From NCBI GenBank assembly GCA_016280525.1, contig JAEEGW010000048.1, forward strand, positions 1 through 16,795: a DNA stretch of 16,795 nt. The letters run 5' to 3'. How positions within the stretch are numbered: the stretch's first letter is position 1; every line of letters starts with the position of its first letter. Shown here piece by piece: positions 1-6,360 of this stretch. The stretch comes from Clostridiales bacterium (GTDB lineage Bacteria > Bacillota > Clostridia > Oscillospirales > CAG-272). The position numbers and the translations under genes were made by a program. Below the pieces are notes generated by a model. That model was not told the origin of the DNA. It saw only the letters and a list, made by a program, of their open reading frames with translations, and ran no database searches.

Positions 1-94
1 CGGCTTTCATTTTTGCACCGCAAAAAGCCGACAGCTCTTTAATCGCGCTTTCGTCTCTGTTTATAAACAGTTTTACTATCTTTCCGCTGTCCAT
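1..94 (-). CDS. RNA polymerase sigma-70 family factor, N-terminal fragment
   Basis: The gene runs off the left edge; only 31 codons are visible, starting at the ATG whose complement is 92-94. A GAGG ribosome binding site lies about 8 bases upstream (complement of 103-106). The peptide begins MDSGKIVKLFINRDESAIKE and continues with LSAFCGAKM. The pattern of a short lead, a hydrophobic helix, then R-D-E-x-A-I-x-E-L and a C/Y-G pair is what region 2.1 of ECF-like sigma factors from Clostridia usually looks like. That is a family resemblance by eye; the diagnostic regions 2.3-2.4 and 4 are outside the window. It is separated from the upstream lipid kinase operon by a strong terminator, so it should have its own promoter, but I see no convincing -35/-10 pair in 95-166. 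Confidence 0.55.
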   Translation of the reverse strand, partial: MDSGKIVKLFINRDESAIKELSAFCGAKMKA

Positions 95-166
95 TCCGTT
101 CCTCTTTTTTCTTTCGTCTTCCAATACTTATGTGCTTTTTCTTTCGCTTTATATTACGCATTATGC

Positions 167-194
167 AAAAAAAGCCTTAAAAGAAGGCTTTTTT
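167..194. terminator. bidirectional intrinsic terminator
   Basis: An A-run and GCCTT, a five-base AAAAG loop, then AAGGC and a T-run form a perfect 11-bp stem (168-178 with 184-194). On the minus strand it starts four bases after the lipid kinase stop codon and ends in seven T's, so it should end the foldase/lipid kinase transcript. It is symmetric and could also work on the plus strand. Confidence 0.85.
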
Positions 195-197
195 GTA

Positions 198-1070
198 TCA
201 GAACATAAAGTTGATGGCTTTCGGGACGACTTCAATATCAATGCTTTCACACTTTTCGATCTCACCGTCCGCGCAGATACTTTCGATACCGGAGACGGAA
301 ATTTTTCTTGCGCGTCTGTAAACCATTATATCCTTGAATTTATCTATTATATCTCTTTTTTCTTTATCTATATGCTCGCCTTTTTTATACTTGCCTATGA
401 TCGACGGTATTTCTGTCCGTTTTACTTTTTTAACAAGCACAAGGTCCGCCAAACCGTCTGTTATATCGGCAAGAGGAGCGGGCTTGAAGCCGCCGCCGTA
501 ATACTGGCCGTTTGCCGCGACGCAGAGCATATAATTGTCACAAAACTCTTCTTCTTCGCCTTTTTCGTTTTCTATCTTTATATGCATTTTAGTACCGTAC
601 TCGCCGAACACGGTGCCTACAACGCCGCAGATATAGGCAAAGCTGCCGGAGATAAGCGGTTTTTTCTTTAAATTCTCAGTCTTTGAAACGACCGTACAGT
701 CAAACCCGACGTTCAAGATATTTATGTAATATCTGTCACCGTATTTTATAACGTCGCATTTGACGGACGTGCCGCGGCTGTGAGCGTATTTATCGTACTT
801 TATAAAGTCGTTTCCGGTGCCCGTTCCTATTGCGGAAAGTATCGCCGTGTCCTGAGCCTGTGCGCGCATTATGCCGTTTACCGCTTCATTGATAGAGCCG
901 TCGCCTCCGCATACTATAAAATGCATATCCGGTTCTTTTAAAAGCGTTTTATAAACGTATTTTTCCACGTCGCCTACGGATTTACTGACGTAATATCTTG
1001 TATCTTCAGTGATCTCGTTAACGGCTTTTCCCTGCCCGGCGGCAGGGTTTATGATTTTTACAGTCTTCAT
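198..1070 (-). CDS. diacylglycerol kinase catalytic-domain lipid kinase (YegS/DgkB/BmrU family)
   Basis: A 290-residue cytosolic lipid kinase, a normal length for this family. Members transfer the ATP gamma-phosphate to diacylglycerol or a related lipid. In Firmicutes DgkB recycles diacylglycerol released during lipoteichoic acid synthesis; which lipid this one uses cannot be told from sequence. Visible landmarks are the N-terminal NPAAG (residues 8-12), the nucleotide-binding GGDGSINEAVNG (55-66), GTGTGNDF (82-89), a GGGFKPAP segment in the C-terminal beta-sandwich, and a C-terminal strand with ADGE. The loop reads GGDGS where GGDGT is usual, a conservative change. The ATG start has GGAG at a 6-7 base spacing. 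It lies 14 bases after the foldase gene, so the two are almost certainly one operon, ended by the hairpin at 167-194. A sphingosine-kinase-like activity is the main alternative. Confidence 0.93.
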   Translation of the reverse strand: MKTVKIINPAAGQGKAVNEITEDTRYYVSKSVGDVEKYVYKTLLKEPDMHFIVCGGDGSINEAVNGIMRAQAQDTAILSAIGTGTGNDFIKYDKYAHSRGTSVKCDVIKYGDRYYINILNVGFDCTVVSKTENLKKKPLISGSFAYICGVVGTVFGEYGTKMHIKIENEKGEEEEFCDNYMLCVAANGQYYGGGFKPAPLADITDGLADLVLVKKVKRTEIPSIIGKYKKGEHIDKEKRDIIDKFKDIMVYRRARKISVSGIESICADGEIEKCESIDIEVVPKAINFMF

Positions 1071-1084
1071 GCATAGCTCCGCTG

Positions 1085-2605
1085 TTATTTTGTGATTCTG
1101 TCAAGCAGATCCTCGTTATAGGTTATCTCTACCGTCTCGTATATCTCGTCAGCAGCATTTTCAAACGCTTCCTGCCGCAGGCTGGCTTCACAGTTGTAAT
1201 ACCAGATCTCTTCGCCGTAGCCGTCTAAATACATGATATGATAACCGTAATCGGTAAGGACAAGTCCTGTGTCGCCCACCTTTCGTGCGCTGTCAAAGCA
1301 CCAGTCGTTGAACTCCGTTACCATAGCTCCGGGAACGACGTTTTCATACAGACCGCCGTTTGTTTTAGAACCTGTATCTGACGAATATTCCGGAACGAGT
1401 TTTATAAATTCAGCCTTCGGATCATCCGCTTCGTTTATCTGCTGCAGCAGCTTCTGTCCCGCCGCGTACGCATCGTCTTCCGTACTGTAATCGGATGAGC
1501 TTAAAAGGATGTGGCGGACGTTTATTGTCTTCTGCGTGTTCTTATACGGCAGTTTGACGCACTGCACTACGGATGCGTTGCCGGAATCGTCATACGTTAT
1601 ATTTACCTGACCCTCGACTGTATCTTTTTCATATAAGAATTTATAACGGTCAAGGCTTGAATATTCCATTCCGGTATACAGATATTCGTCCTTCTGTTCC
1701 TCTGCGGTTTCCGCTTCTGTTTCCGAATTTTCTTCGGTTACCGCGGCGGCGGCTTTATACGCGTCTGCAAAACTCGTACCTGTGTCTATCAGCTCTTTCA
1801 TCTTTTCCGCTTTTGTTTTTGCTTCTTCTTTAGCGGCGTTTACCGCATCTTCTGAATCCGTCTCGTCGTAAACCGCTTTTATCACCGCTTCGTTATAGTC
1901 AACGAGCGAATACTCGCCGTTTGAATCGTTATAGGCCGCTTCTATATCGGCGTCCGTATATTGCGGAGTATTGTAAAGCTTGAGATAATACTTATATCCG
2001 AGCTGTGACAGCTCAAGCGCCGCCTTTATACGATCACGCGTCATTCCCTCGCCCATGAACTGCGCCATATATTCATCAAACGTCTTTGAATTCTCGGCAG
2101 CAATATCGTCTATGGATTTGAGATTGTCTTCAATTTTCGCGTTGTCTTCATCGTCAAGCGAAATGCCTTCTTTTATTGCCATAACGGCAAACTTTGCATA
2201 CTGCTCAAAGCTGGATTTTCCTCTTTCAAGGAAAAACTCGTACCAGCTCATCGGTTCGCTTCCGAGTTCATTCTGCTGATCGTGCAGAGGTATCGTCTCG
2301 TCAAAATTGTAGTAGGAGAGATAGTAATAATAGTTGCTTATAAACGATGAATACTCGTCCATAAAAAAGTATTTGAACGTGGATACTTTGACGCTCAGAC
2401 CTTCCGCAGTGGCGATTATATCGTCAAGAGGCGCTAACTCCATATTGGAATGAGGATATTCCGTCTGCGTTTCTGTACCGGTATTTTCCGTTGTGTCAGA
2501 CGATGTGCTTTCGGCACTCGTCTCCGGCGTTGTTATTATAACGTTGCAGGAGACCGTGCAAGCTGCAATTATAAGAGCAAGTACGGCAATTATTGTTTTC
2601 TTCAT
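1085..2605 (-). CDS. extracytoplasmic peptidyl-prolyl isomerase lipoprotein (PrsA/SurA-like, parvulin type)
   Basis: A 506-residue secreted foldase. Residues 1-20 are a short signal peptide (KK, hydrophobic core) with two possible lipidation cysteines: IAAC ending at Cys16 fits the lipobox best, and TVSC ending at Cys20 is the alternative. A Ser/Thr/Glu-rich linker follows (about 24-50). Residues 60-250 are helical and resemble the SurA/PrsA N-terminal chaperone region. Residues 255-305 are Lys/Glu/Ala-rich and probably coiled. The parvulin domain spans about 360-462, with INVRHILLSS at its start, YSSDTGSKTNGGLY in the middle and GYHIMYLDGYG at its end. Such proteins help exported proteins fold at the membrane surface, which fits a cell exporting very large surface proteins. 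An AAGG site precedes the ATG. A sigma-A-like promoter lies at 2648-2676, and the lipid kinase gene follows in the same operon. Confidence 0.9.
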   Translation of the reverse strand: MKKTIIAVLALIIAACTVSCNVIITTPETSAESTSSDTTENTGTETQTEYPHSNMELAPLDDIIATAEGLSVKVSTFKYFFMDEYSSFISNYYYYLSYYNFDETIPLHDQQNELGSEPMSWYEFFLERGKSSFEQYAKFAVMAIKEGISLDDEDNAKIEDNLKSIDDIAAENSKTFDEYMAQFMGEGMTRDRIKAALELSQLGYKYYLKLYNTPQYTDADIEAAYNDSNGEYSLVDYNEAVIKAVYDETDSEDAVNAAKEEAKTKAEKMKELIDTGTSFADAYKAAAAVTEENSETEAETAEEQKDEYLYTGMEYSSLDRYKFLYEKDTVEGQVNITYDDSGNASVVQCVKLPYKNTQKTINVRHILLSSSDYSTEDDAYAAGQKLLQQINEADDPKAEFIKLVPEYSSDTGSKTNGGLYENVVPGAMVTEFNDWCFDSARKVGDTGLVLTDYGYHIMYLDGYGEEIWYYNCEASLRQEAFENAADEIYETVEITYNEDLLDRITK

Positions 2606-2647
2606 TCGGTCAGCCTTTCATATATAGGTAGTGGATAAATCTGTATA

Positions 2648-2676
2648 ATTGTATCATAAATTTTGTCTTTATACAA
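2648..2676 (-). promoter_or_regulatory. sigma-A-type promoter of the foldase/lipid kinase operon
   Basis: Read on the minus strand: TTGTAT (complement of 2671-2676), a 17-base spacer, then TACAAT (complement of 2648-2653). This lies about 43 bases upstream of the foldase ATG. The two hexamers also sit in an inverted repeat (ATTGTAT at 2648-2654, ATACAAT at 2671-2677), which may be chance in such AT-rich DNA or a binding site for a regulator of both divergent genes. A plus-strand promoter for the flippase is less clear: TATAAT occurs at 2644-2649 and 2680-2685, but neither has a good -35. Confidence 0.6.
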
Positions 2677-2724
2677 TATTATAATTTGAACAATATAAAA
2701 AACAATTTTCAAACGGGGTTAAAT

Positions 2725-4299
2725 TTGAGGCTTGTCAAGCAGTTTATTATAAACGGACTTATACTTACCGTTACGTCCGTGACAATGCGGCTACTTACCG
2801 TAGCTTTTAACGTATACATAACCGAAAAAGTCGGAGCCGCCGGCGTAGGACTTTTTTCTCTTATTATGTCCGTATACGCTTTTGCCGTTACGTTTGCAAC
2901 GTCGGGAATATCGCTGTCCGCAACGCGTCTCGTATCACAGCAGATCGTCAGAGGCTCGGGAAAAGGCGTGCGCGCCGCTATGGTGCGGTGCATAATATAC
3001 GCACTTATTTTCGGTGTAACAGGCGGCGTTTTGCTTATGTCATTCTCGGAAATAATAGCGACAAACTGGCTCGGCGATATAAGAGCTCTGCGGTCGCTTA
3101 GAATACTCGCTTTCAGTCTGCCGCCGCTTGCCGTTTCCGCCGCGCTGTCCGGTTATTTTTCCGCGGTGAGAAGAGTTGCCAAAAACGCCGCGACAAACAT
3201 TCTTGAGCAATTCATACGCATTTTCTTTACCGCCGCGCTGCTCGTGTGCGTTTCGGATAAAGGGATTGAGGCGGCGTCCGTCGCGATTGTGACGGGTATG
3301 CTTTTATCTGAATTTTTGTCCTTTGCCGTCTCTTTTGTTTTGTATTTGTTTGATATACGGCATGTAAGAGATTTAACTGCACCGCCGTCGTCCGACTTGA
3401 CGGGAAGACTTATAAAAATGGCGGTACCGATTGCCGTAAGCTCATATATAAGATCCGCACTCGTGACGCTTGAGCATCTATTGATACCGAAAGGACTTGT
3501 AAAAAACGGCTCAACTTCAACTGAGGCGCTGTCTTCATACGGAGTAATATCCGGCATGGTTTTTCCTGTGATCTTCTTCCCGATGGCGTTTTTAACGGCG
3601 TTCACGGGCTTGATAGTACCCGAAGTGACGCGGTATAAAGAAACGGAAAGCAGCCGGTCAATAGAATACGTGACGGGCAGGATAATGAAAATAACCGTCA
3701 TTTTCTCCGTTGCAGCGACAGGATTTTTCGCGTATTATTCGGACGTTCTGGGAACGCTTCTGTACGACAGCGCGGAAGCCGGAAAATACATAAGGATATT
3801 CTCTTTTCTTATCCCCGTGATGTATCTTGACAATACGACTGACGCTATATTAAAAGGTTTAGGCGAGCAGTTTGCTTCAATGCGCTATAATATTATTGAC
3901 GCGCTTGTGTCCGTTATTCTCGTATTCTTTTTGCTGCCGCCATTCGGGATTAAAGGCTACGTGTTAGTTATCTATATTTGTGAGATATTAAATGCTGCAA
4001 TGAGTATAAGAAAACTTTTATCGTGCGTTAAGATAAAACTGCATTTGTTTAAAATGATACTTTTGCCGTGTCTTTGCATGACCGGCGCGGCGTGTATGAC
4101 AAAACTTATATTCACGTTTTTGAATATCAACTATGACGCAATGATCGTTACGCTGTTTGTCGGTTTTGCGGTGCTTTGCGTGATATATACAGTCCTTTTG
4201 CGGTGTTTCGGATGTATTTCAGATGAAGATAAAACGTGGTTTTTGAACATTTTCAAAAAAAGCAGAAAAAAATCAAAAATTTTTGTTAAAACCCCTTGA
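2725..4299 (+). CDS. MATE/MVF-superfamily membrane flippase, SpoVB-like (polysaccharide/lipid-linked substrate exporter)
   Basis: A polytopic membrane protein of 524 residues from the chosen start, with many hydrophobic segments (about 12-14 helices), the usual size for the SpoVB/oligosaccharide flippase branch of the MOP superfamily. Near the N-terminus the pattern VYITEKVGAAGVGLFSL followed by SGISLSATRLVSQ matches the first conserved block of SpoVB-like proteins. The central LIPKGLVKNG, YGVISGMVFPVIFFP and GLIVPEVTRY segments match the next. Members flip lipid-linked sugars across the membrane for cell wall or cortex synthesis. The start is uncertain. The frame is open from a TTG at 2686, but that codon abuts a TATAAT and has no ribosome binding site. 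A TTG at 2725 has GGGG six bases upstream and directly precedes the first helix, so I prefer it. The C-terminus is Lys-rich and cytosolic. Confidence 0.88.
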   Translation: MRLVKQFIINGLILTVTSVTMRLLTVAFNVYITEKVGAAGVGLFSLIMSVYAFAVTFATSGISLSATRLVSQQIVRGSGKGVRAAMVRCIIYALIFGVTGGVLLMSFSEIIATNWLGDIRALRSLRILAFSLPPLAVSAALSGYFSAVRRVAKNAATNILEQFIRIFFTAALLVCVSDKGIEAASVAIVTGMLLSEFLSFAVSFVLYLFDIRHVRDLTAPPSSDLTGRLIKMAVPIAVSSYIRSALVTLEHLLIPKGLVKNGSTSTEALSSYGVISGMVFPVIFFPMAFLTAFTGLIVPEVTRYKETESSRSIEYVTGRIMKITVIFSVAATGFFAYYSDVLGTLLYDSAEAGKYIRIFSFLIPVMYLDNTTDAILKGLGEQFASMRYNIIDALVSVILVFFLLPPFGIKGYVLVIYICEILNAAMSIRKLLSCVKIKLHLFKMILLPCLCMTGAACMTKLIFTFLNINYDAMIVTLFVGFAVLCVIYTVLLRCFGCISDEDKTWFLNIFKKSRKKSKIFVKTP

Positions 4300-4324
4300 T
4301 TTTTCGGTTTATATGTGGTATACT
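4296..4324 (+). promoter_or_regulatory. promoter of tRNA-Glu
   Basis: TTGATT (4296-4301), a 17-base spacer and TATACT (4319-4324) put the transcription start a few bases before the tRNA 5' end. The -35 box overlaps the TGA stop codon of the flippase gene (4297-4299), so promoter and coding region are physically fused. Confidence 0.75.
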
Positions 4325-4336
4325 GCATAAGCAATC

Positions 4337-4411
4337 GGCCCGTTGGTCAAGCGGCCAAGACGCTAGCCTCTCACGCTGGAAACGGGGGTTCGATTCCCCC
4401 ACGGGTCACCA
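4337..4411 (+). tRNA. tRNA-Glu (anticodon CTC)
   Basis: A full cloverleaf folds. The acceptor stem is GGCCCGT with ACGGGTC (4401-4407), A73 is at 4408 and an encoded CCA at 4409-4411. The anticodon stem is CTAGC/GCTGG with loop CTCTCAC, giving anticodon CTC, which reads GAG (Glu). The T-arm is GGGGG-TTCGATT-CCCCC. Its own promoter lies directly upstream and a perfect terminator hairpin begins at the last A of CCA. Confidence 0.95.
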
Positions 4412-4446
4412 ATAGAAAAGGACACCAAAAGGTGTCCTTTTCTATT
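4411..4446 (+). terminator. tRNA-Glu terminator hairpin
   Basis: A perfect 16-bp stem (4411-4426 with 4431-4446) closed by AAAA. The inner part, GGACACC with GGTGTCC, is identical to the hairpins after tRNA-Val, while the outer base pairs differ in a compensated way (AATAG/CTATT here, AAAAC/GTTTT and AAAGC/GCTTT there). The 3' arm carries the T-rich tract. Confidence 0.85.
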
Positions 4447-4466
4447 GGTAAGTCATTTCATAGGGA

Positions 4467-4588
4467 GGAATCGAACGCAGCGTTAAGAAAACGAGCCGGT
4501 GGCTCGTTTTTAGCGGTGACCGAAGATTTTTGCAAGGCACTAACGATGAAGTCTGAACTTATGCCTTGCAAAAATCAAGAACGATTCC
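4467..4588 (+). repeat. tRNA-linked structured repeat, Glu unit 1
   Basis: Outer arms GGAATCG (4467-4473) and CGATTCC (4582-4588) pair with each other. The left arm with its flank is the reverse complement of the tRNA-Glu T-arm, and the right arm (CGATTCCCC, 4582-4590) repeats the tRNA directly. Inside, stem A is AAAACGAGCC with GGCTCGTTTT (4488-4497/4501-4510) around GGT. Stem B is a perfect 15-bp pairing of GATTTTTGCAAGGCA (4525-4539) with 4562-4576 around a 22-base loop. The constant text between the stems is AGCGGTGACCGAA. It belongs to the ctaac-loop, GC-stem subtype. Short open frames exist through it but follow the repeat, not codon use, so I do not call a gene. Confidence 0.88.
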
Positions 4589-4615
4589 CCTTTTTAGTTT
4601 ATATCCAACTTTGTG

Positions 4616-4738
4616 GGAATCGAACGCAGCGTTAAGAAAACGAGCCGGGGGCTCGTTTTTAGCGGTGACCGAAGATTTTTGCAAAGCACCAGGAATGAAA
4701 TCTGCACAAATTGCTTTGCAAAAATCAAGAACGATTCC
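4616..4738 (+). repeat. tRNA-linked structured repeat, Glu unit 2
   Basis: Starts 149 bases after unit 1. The outer arms are again GGAATCG (4616-4622) and CGATTCC (4732-4738). The left arm region matches the reverse complement of the tRNA-Glu segment GTTCGATTCCC. Stem A is as in unit 1 with a GGG loop (4637-4646/4650-4659). Stem B is GATTTTTGCAAAGCA (4674-4688) with 4712-4726; relative to unit 1 a G-C pair has become A-T on both sides. The loop (23 bases) is the ccaRGAATGAAATCTG subtype also found at tRNA-Val. Units are joined by a 25-base linker (4591-4615 and 4741-4765) that is itself conserved. Confidence 0.88.
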
Positions 4739-4765
4739 CCTTTTTAGTTTACAACCAACTTTATT

Positions 4766-5003
4766 GGAATCGAACGCAGCGTTAAGAAAACGAGCCGGGG
4801 GCTCGTTTTTAGCGGTGACCGAGGTTGACGAGCTTCGCGCCTCCGGTGGAGGAAAAAGCGAAGCGAGGAAAGCGCAGCGGTCGAAAGAAATCAAGCACAG
4901 TCGCGGCAGCGACGCGAAGATTTCTTCGGGCACCGCAAGCGGTTTTGCAAGGCACTAACGATGAAGTCTGCACTTATGCCTTGCAAAAATCAAGAACGAT
5001 TCC
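4766..5003 (+). repeat. tRNA-linked structured repeat, Glu unit 3, interrupted
   Basis: Starts 150 bases after unit 2, with outer arms at 4766-4772 and 4997-5003. The right arm here extends to CGATTCCCCC (4997-5006), a 10-base copy of the tRNA T-arm. Stem A is intact. The left strand of stem B keeps only 12 bases (4943-4954) against 4977-4991 because about 120 bases are inserted before it. Its loop is the ctaac subtype, as in unit 1. Confidence 0.85.
4822..4942. repeat. nested-hairpin insertion inside Glu unit 3
   Basis: About 120 bases absent from the sister units, between GGTGACCGA and TTTTGCAAGG. It contains three hairpins in series. The first is GCTTCGC (4832-4838) with GCGAAGC (4858-4864) enclosing CCTCC-GGT-GGAGG. 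The second is GAAATC (4887-4892) with GATTTC (4919-4924) enclosing GTCGC-GGCA-GCGAC. The third is a small CCGC/GCGG at 4933-4942. It is clearly more GC-rich than the host repeat. It may be a miniature palindromic element or two successive insertions, since GAAGATTT of the host unit reappears at 4916-4923. No coding content is evident. Confidence 0.6.
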
Positions 5004-5006
5004 CCC

Positions 5007-5225
5007 GCAATGAATCAGCAGTCGCTTTAGCAGCTCAATAACAAACTGATGATCAATGATCGTCCATACAATCGTCATTTTGTGACTCTCCCTCCGCAAT
5101 TAGCATCCCCTCAATCTCTTCGGAGATTGACGGGAGGGGGCAGGGGGTATGGGGGGTTCTCGGCGAAGCCGAGCTTGAGGGGTGGGAAAACCACCATAAT
5201 ATGTCGCATAGCGACACCTTATTTA
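5007..5225. other. gene-free tract with palindromes and a G-rich block
   Basis: No credible gene. An outer inverted repeat CCCCTCAA (5107-5114) / TTGAGGGG (5175-5182) encloses two hairpins: CAATCTC-TTCG-GAGATTG (5112-5129) and CTCGGC-GAA-GCCGAG (5159-5173). A G-rich block lies between them. A small GTCGC/GCGAC hairpin sits close to the end of the SGNH hydrolase gene (about 5204-5216). The layout looks like an intergenic palindromic repeat element; I could not find a second copy in this window. It may end transcription of the SGNH gene on the minus strand, but there is no clear T-run. Confidence 0.5.
5132..5156 (+). other. potential G-quadruplex
   Basis: Four G-runs of 3, 5, 5 and 6 bases separated by A, CA and TAT (loops of 1, 2 and 3 bases). 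This satisfies the usual G3+N1-7 rule with very short loops on the plus strand. The minus-strand transcript of the SGNH gene would carry the C-rich complement. Confidence 0.7.
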
Positions 5226-6359
5226 TTATAGTACTCCCGTCTTTTTCAGCTCATCATATAGCCTTTTTGCCATTCTTATAAACCCGATGTCGTTAGGATG
5301 CGTGCTGTCGACGGTACATATCTCTCTGTCTGTTTCGCCGAAGAGGCTTTCTCCGTCTACGAAATAGACGTTCTTATCTCCTTCCGCGACGGCGTTGTCG
5401 TACGTGCTTTTCACGGCTTCACGGCGGAGCGGCGCGGTTGGATCAAGATCAAAATCAGGCTTTGACATGAATATGACAGGTGTATCAGGATGCTTTTCAC
5501 GGAATATTCTGAACAGCCGCTCGTGCGTGTTCCATAGATGCTCGGCGTTCGGCGCGTTGTGGTCGTAATCACATACGAACACGCTCATATCGAGCGAGGC
5601 GAGATATTCCGCTATCGTCACCTCGCCGAGAGCGCCGGCTGAAAATCCGAGATTTATAAAATCCGTATTCGTCCATCTTGATATAAAGCACTGATACGGG
5701 ATATCCGGCCGCGATGCGCAGCCGCCCTCCGTGATCGACGATCCGTAGTACAGTATCGGCTTGACATCCCGTCTGTACTTTAACCCGCTACAGACACGGG
5801 ATCCTTCCGGAAATCCGAGGACAAGCTCCTTTACGTCGTTATACGTCGGCATATACAGAATAAAATTCCGCATGCCCTCGCCCGGCAGATACTTCTCTAT
5901 CGAATACCCGTTAGGTGTGCTTGAATCCGTGACGTTTGCGTAGTGACCCGGAACAAACTGCGCTGCCATTTTATATGAAATCACTCCGTTTTCGCCCTCG
6001 GTTTCCTGCAAAAGCATAAAACCGCTGCTTCCGAGAGCGGAAATATGGCAGTTTACGTTAAGCGCATCGTAGCTTACCGTTACAGACATCTTGTTCGCAT
6101 CAGTCGAGAATCTGATCCTGCCGCCCGCAGTATACGCGTTGAGCTGCGCCACGGTGGGATTTACCTTATCAGCAACGCTTTGCGGCATTCTAAGAAATCT
6201 TTTCGCAGCGTCGTCATAGAATACTCCGTACAGGTCAAAATGTTCATCCGGTATCCTGTAAAACTTTTGTCCGGGTGAGAGCATCAGGCCTTTATCCGCA
6301 AAGTACTTCTCTTCATCGATCATATCGTTTCGCTGCATAACATACTCCGTATTCGACAC
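5226..6359 (-). CDS. SGNH/GDSL hydrolase with N-terminal beta-sandwich domain (probable carbohydrate esterase)
   Basis: A 377-residue protein without a signal peptide, so probably cytosolic. Residues about 25-185 form a beta-rich N-terminal domain. The SGNH hydrolase domain begins at about 200. Block I is YYGSSITEGGCASRP (catalytic Ser208), block II is INLGFSAG (Gly238), block III appears as DYDHNAP with Asn268 in place of a classical GxND, and block V is DSTHPND (Asp351, His354). All catalytic positions are present. Members remove acyl groups, often acetyl, from sugars or other esters; the substrate here is not determined. The GTG start (complement of 6357-6359) has GGAG seven bases upstream inside the end of the preceding gene, one base apart, so translation is probably coupled. 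It is the last gene of the minus-strand cluster with the surface protein and MscS. Confidence 0.9.
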   Translation of the reverse strand: MSNTEYVMQRNDMIDEEKYFADKGLMLSPGQKFYRIPDEHFDLYGVFYDDAAKRFLRMPQSVADKVNPTVAQLNAYTAGGRIRFSTDANKMSVTVSYDALNVNCHISALGSSGFMLLQETEGENGVISYKMAAQFVPGHYANVTDSSTPNGYSIEKYLPGEGMRNFILYMPTYNDVKELVLGFPEGSRVCSGLKYRRDVKPILYYGSSITEGGCASRPDIPYQCFISRWTNTDFINLGFSAGALGEVTIAEYLASLDMSVFVCDYDHNAPNAEHLWNTHERLFRIFREKHPDTPVIFMSKPDFDLDPTAPLRREAVKSTYDNAVAEGDKNVYFVDGESLFGETDREICTVDSTHPNDIGFIRMAKRLYDELKKTGVL

Positions 6360-6360
6360 G

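Noticed and set aside
132..671. A 179-codon plus-strand frame at the left end
   Set aside because: It lies antisense to the well-supported lipid kinase, starts inside the terminator region and gives a low-complexity Phe/Tyr-rich peptide.
3153..3701. A 182-codon minus-strand frame within the flippase gene
   Set aside because: Antisense shadow of a clear membrane-protein gene; no ribosome binding site and no recognisable domain.
4467..5003. CRISPR array
   Set aside because: Only three units of about 125 bases with conserved 25-base linkers; the repeats are long and internally folded and the linkers are not unique spacers. No cas genes nearby.
4411..5006. Insertion sequence or integrated element at the tRNA-Glu 3' end
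   Set aside because: No transposase or integrase and no ordinary direct repeat bounding a cargo. The tRNA-like matches are inverted/direct arm pairs within each small unit.
4315..5013. Several overlapping open frames of 60-130 codons through the tRNA-Glu and the repeat array on both strands
   Set aside because: They start inside the tRNA or the repeats, lack ribosome binding sites, and their similar peptides only reflect the 150-bp repeat read in frame. The paired base changes fit stems, not codons.
5049..5231. A 60-codon frame across the palindromic G-rich tract
   Set aside because: It is read straight through hairpins and the G-runs, giving a Gly/Arg-rich peptide; no ribosome binding site.
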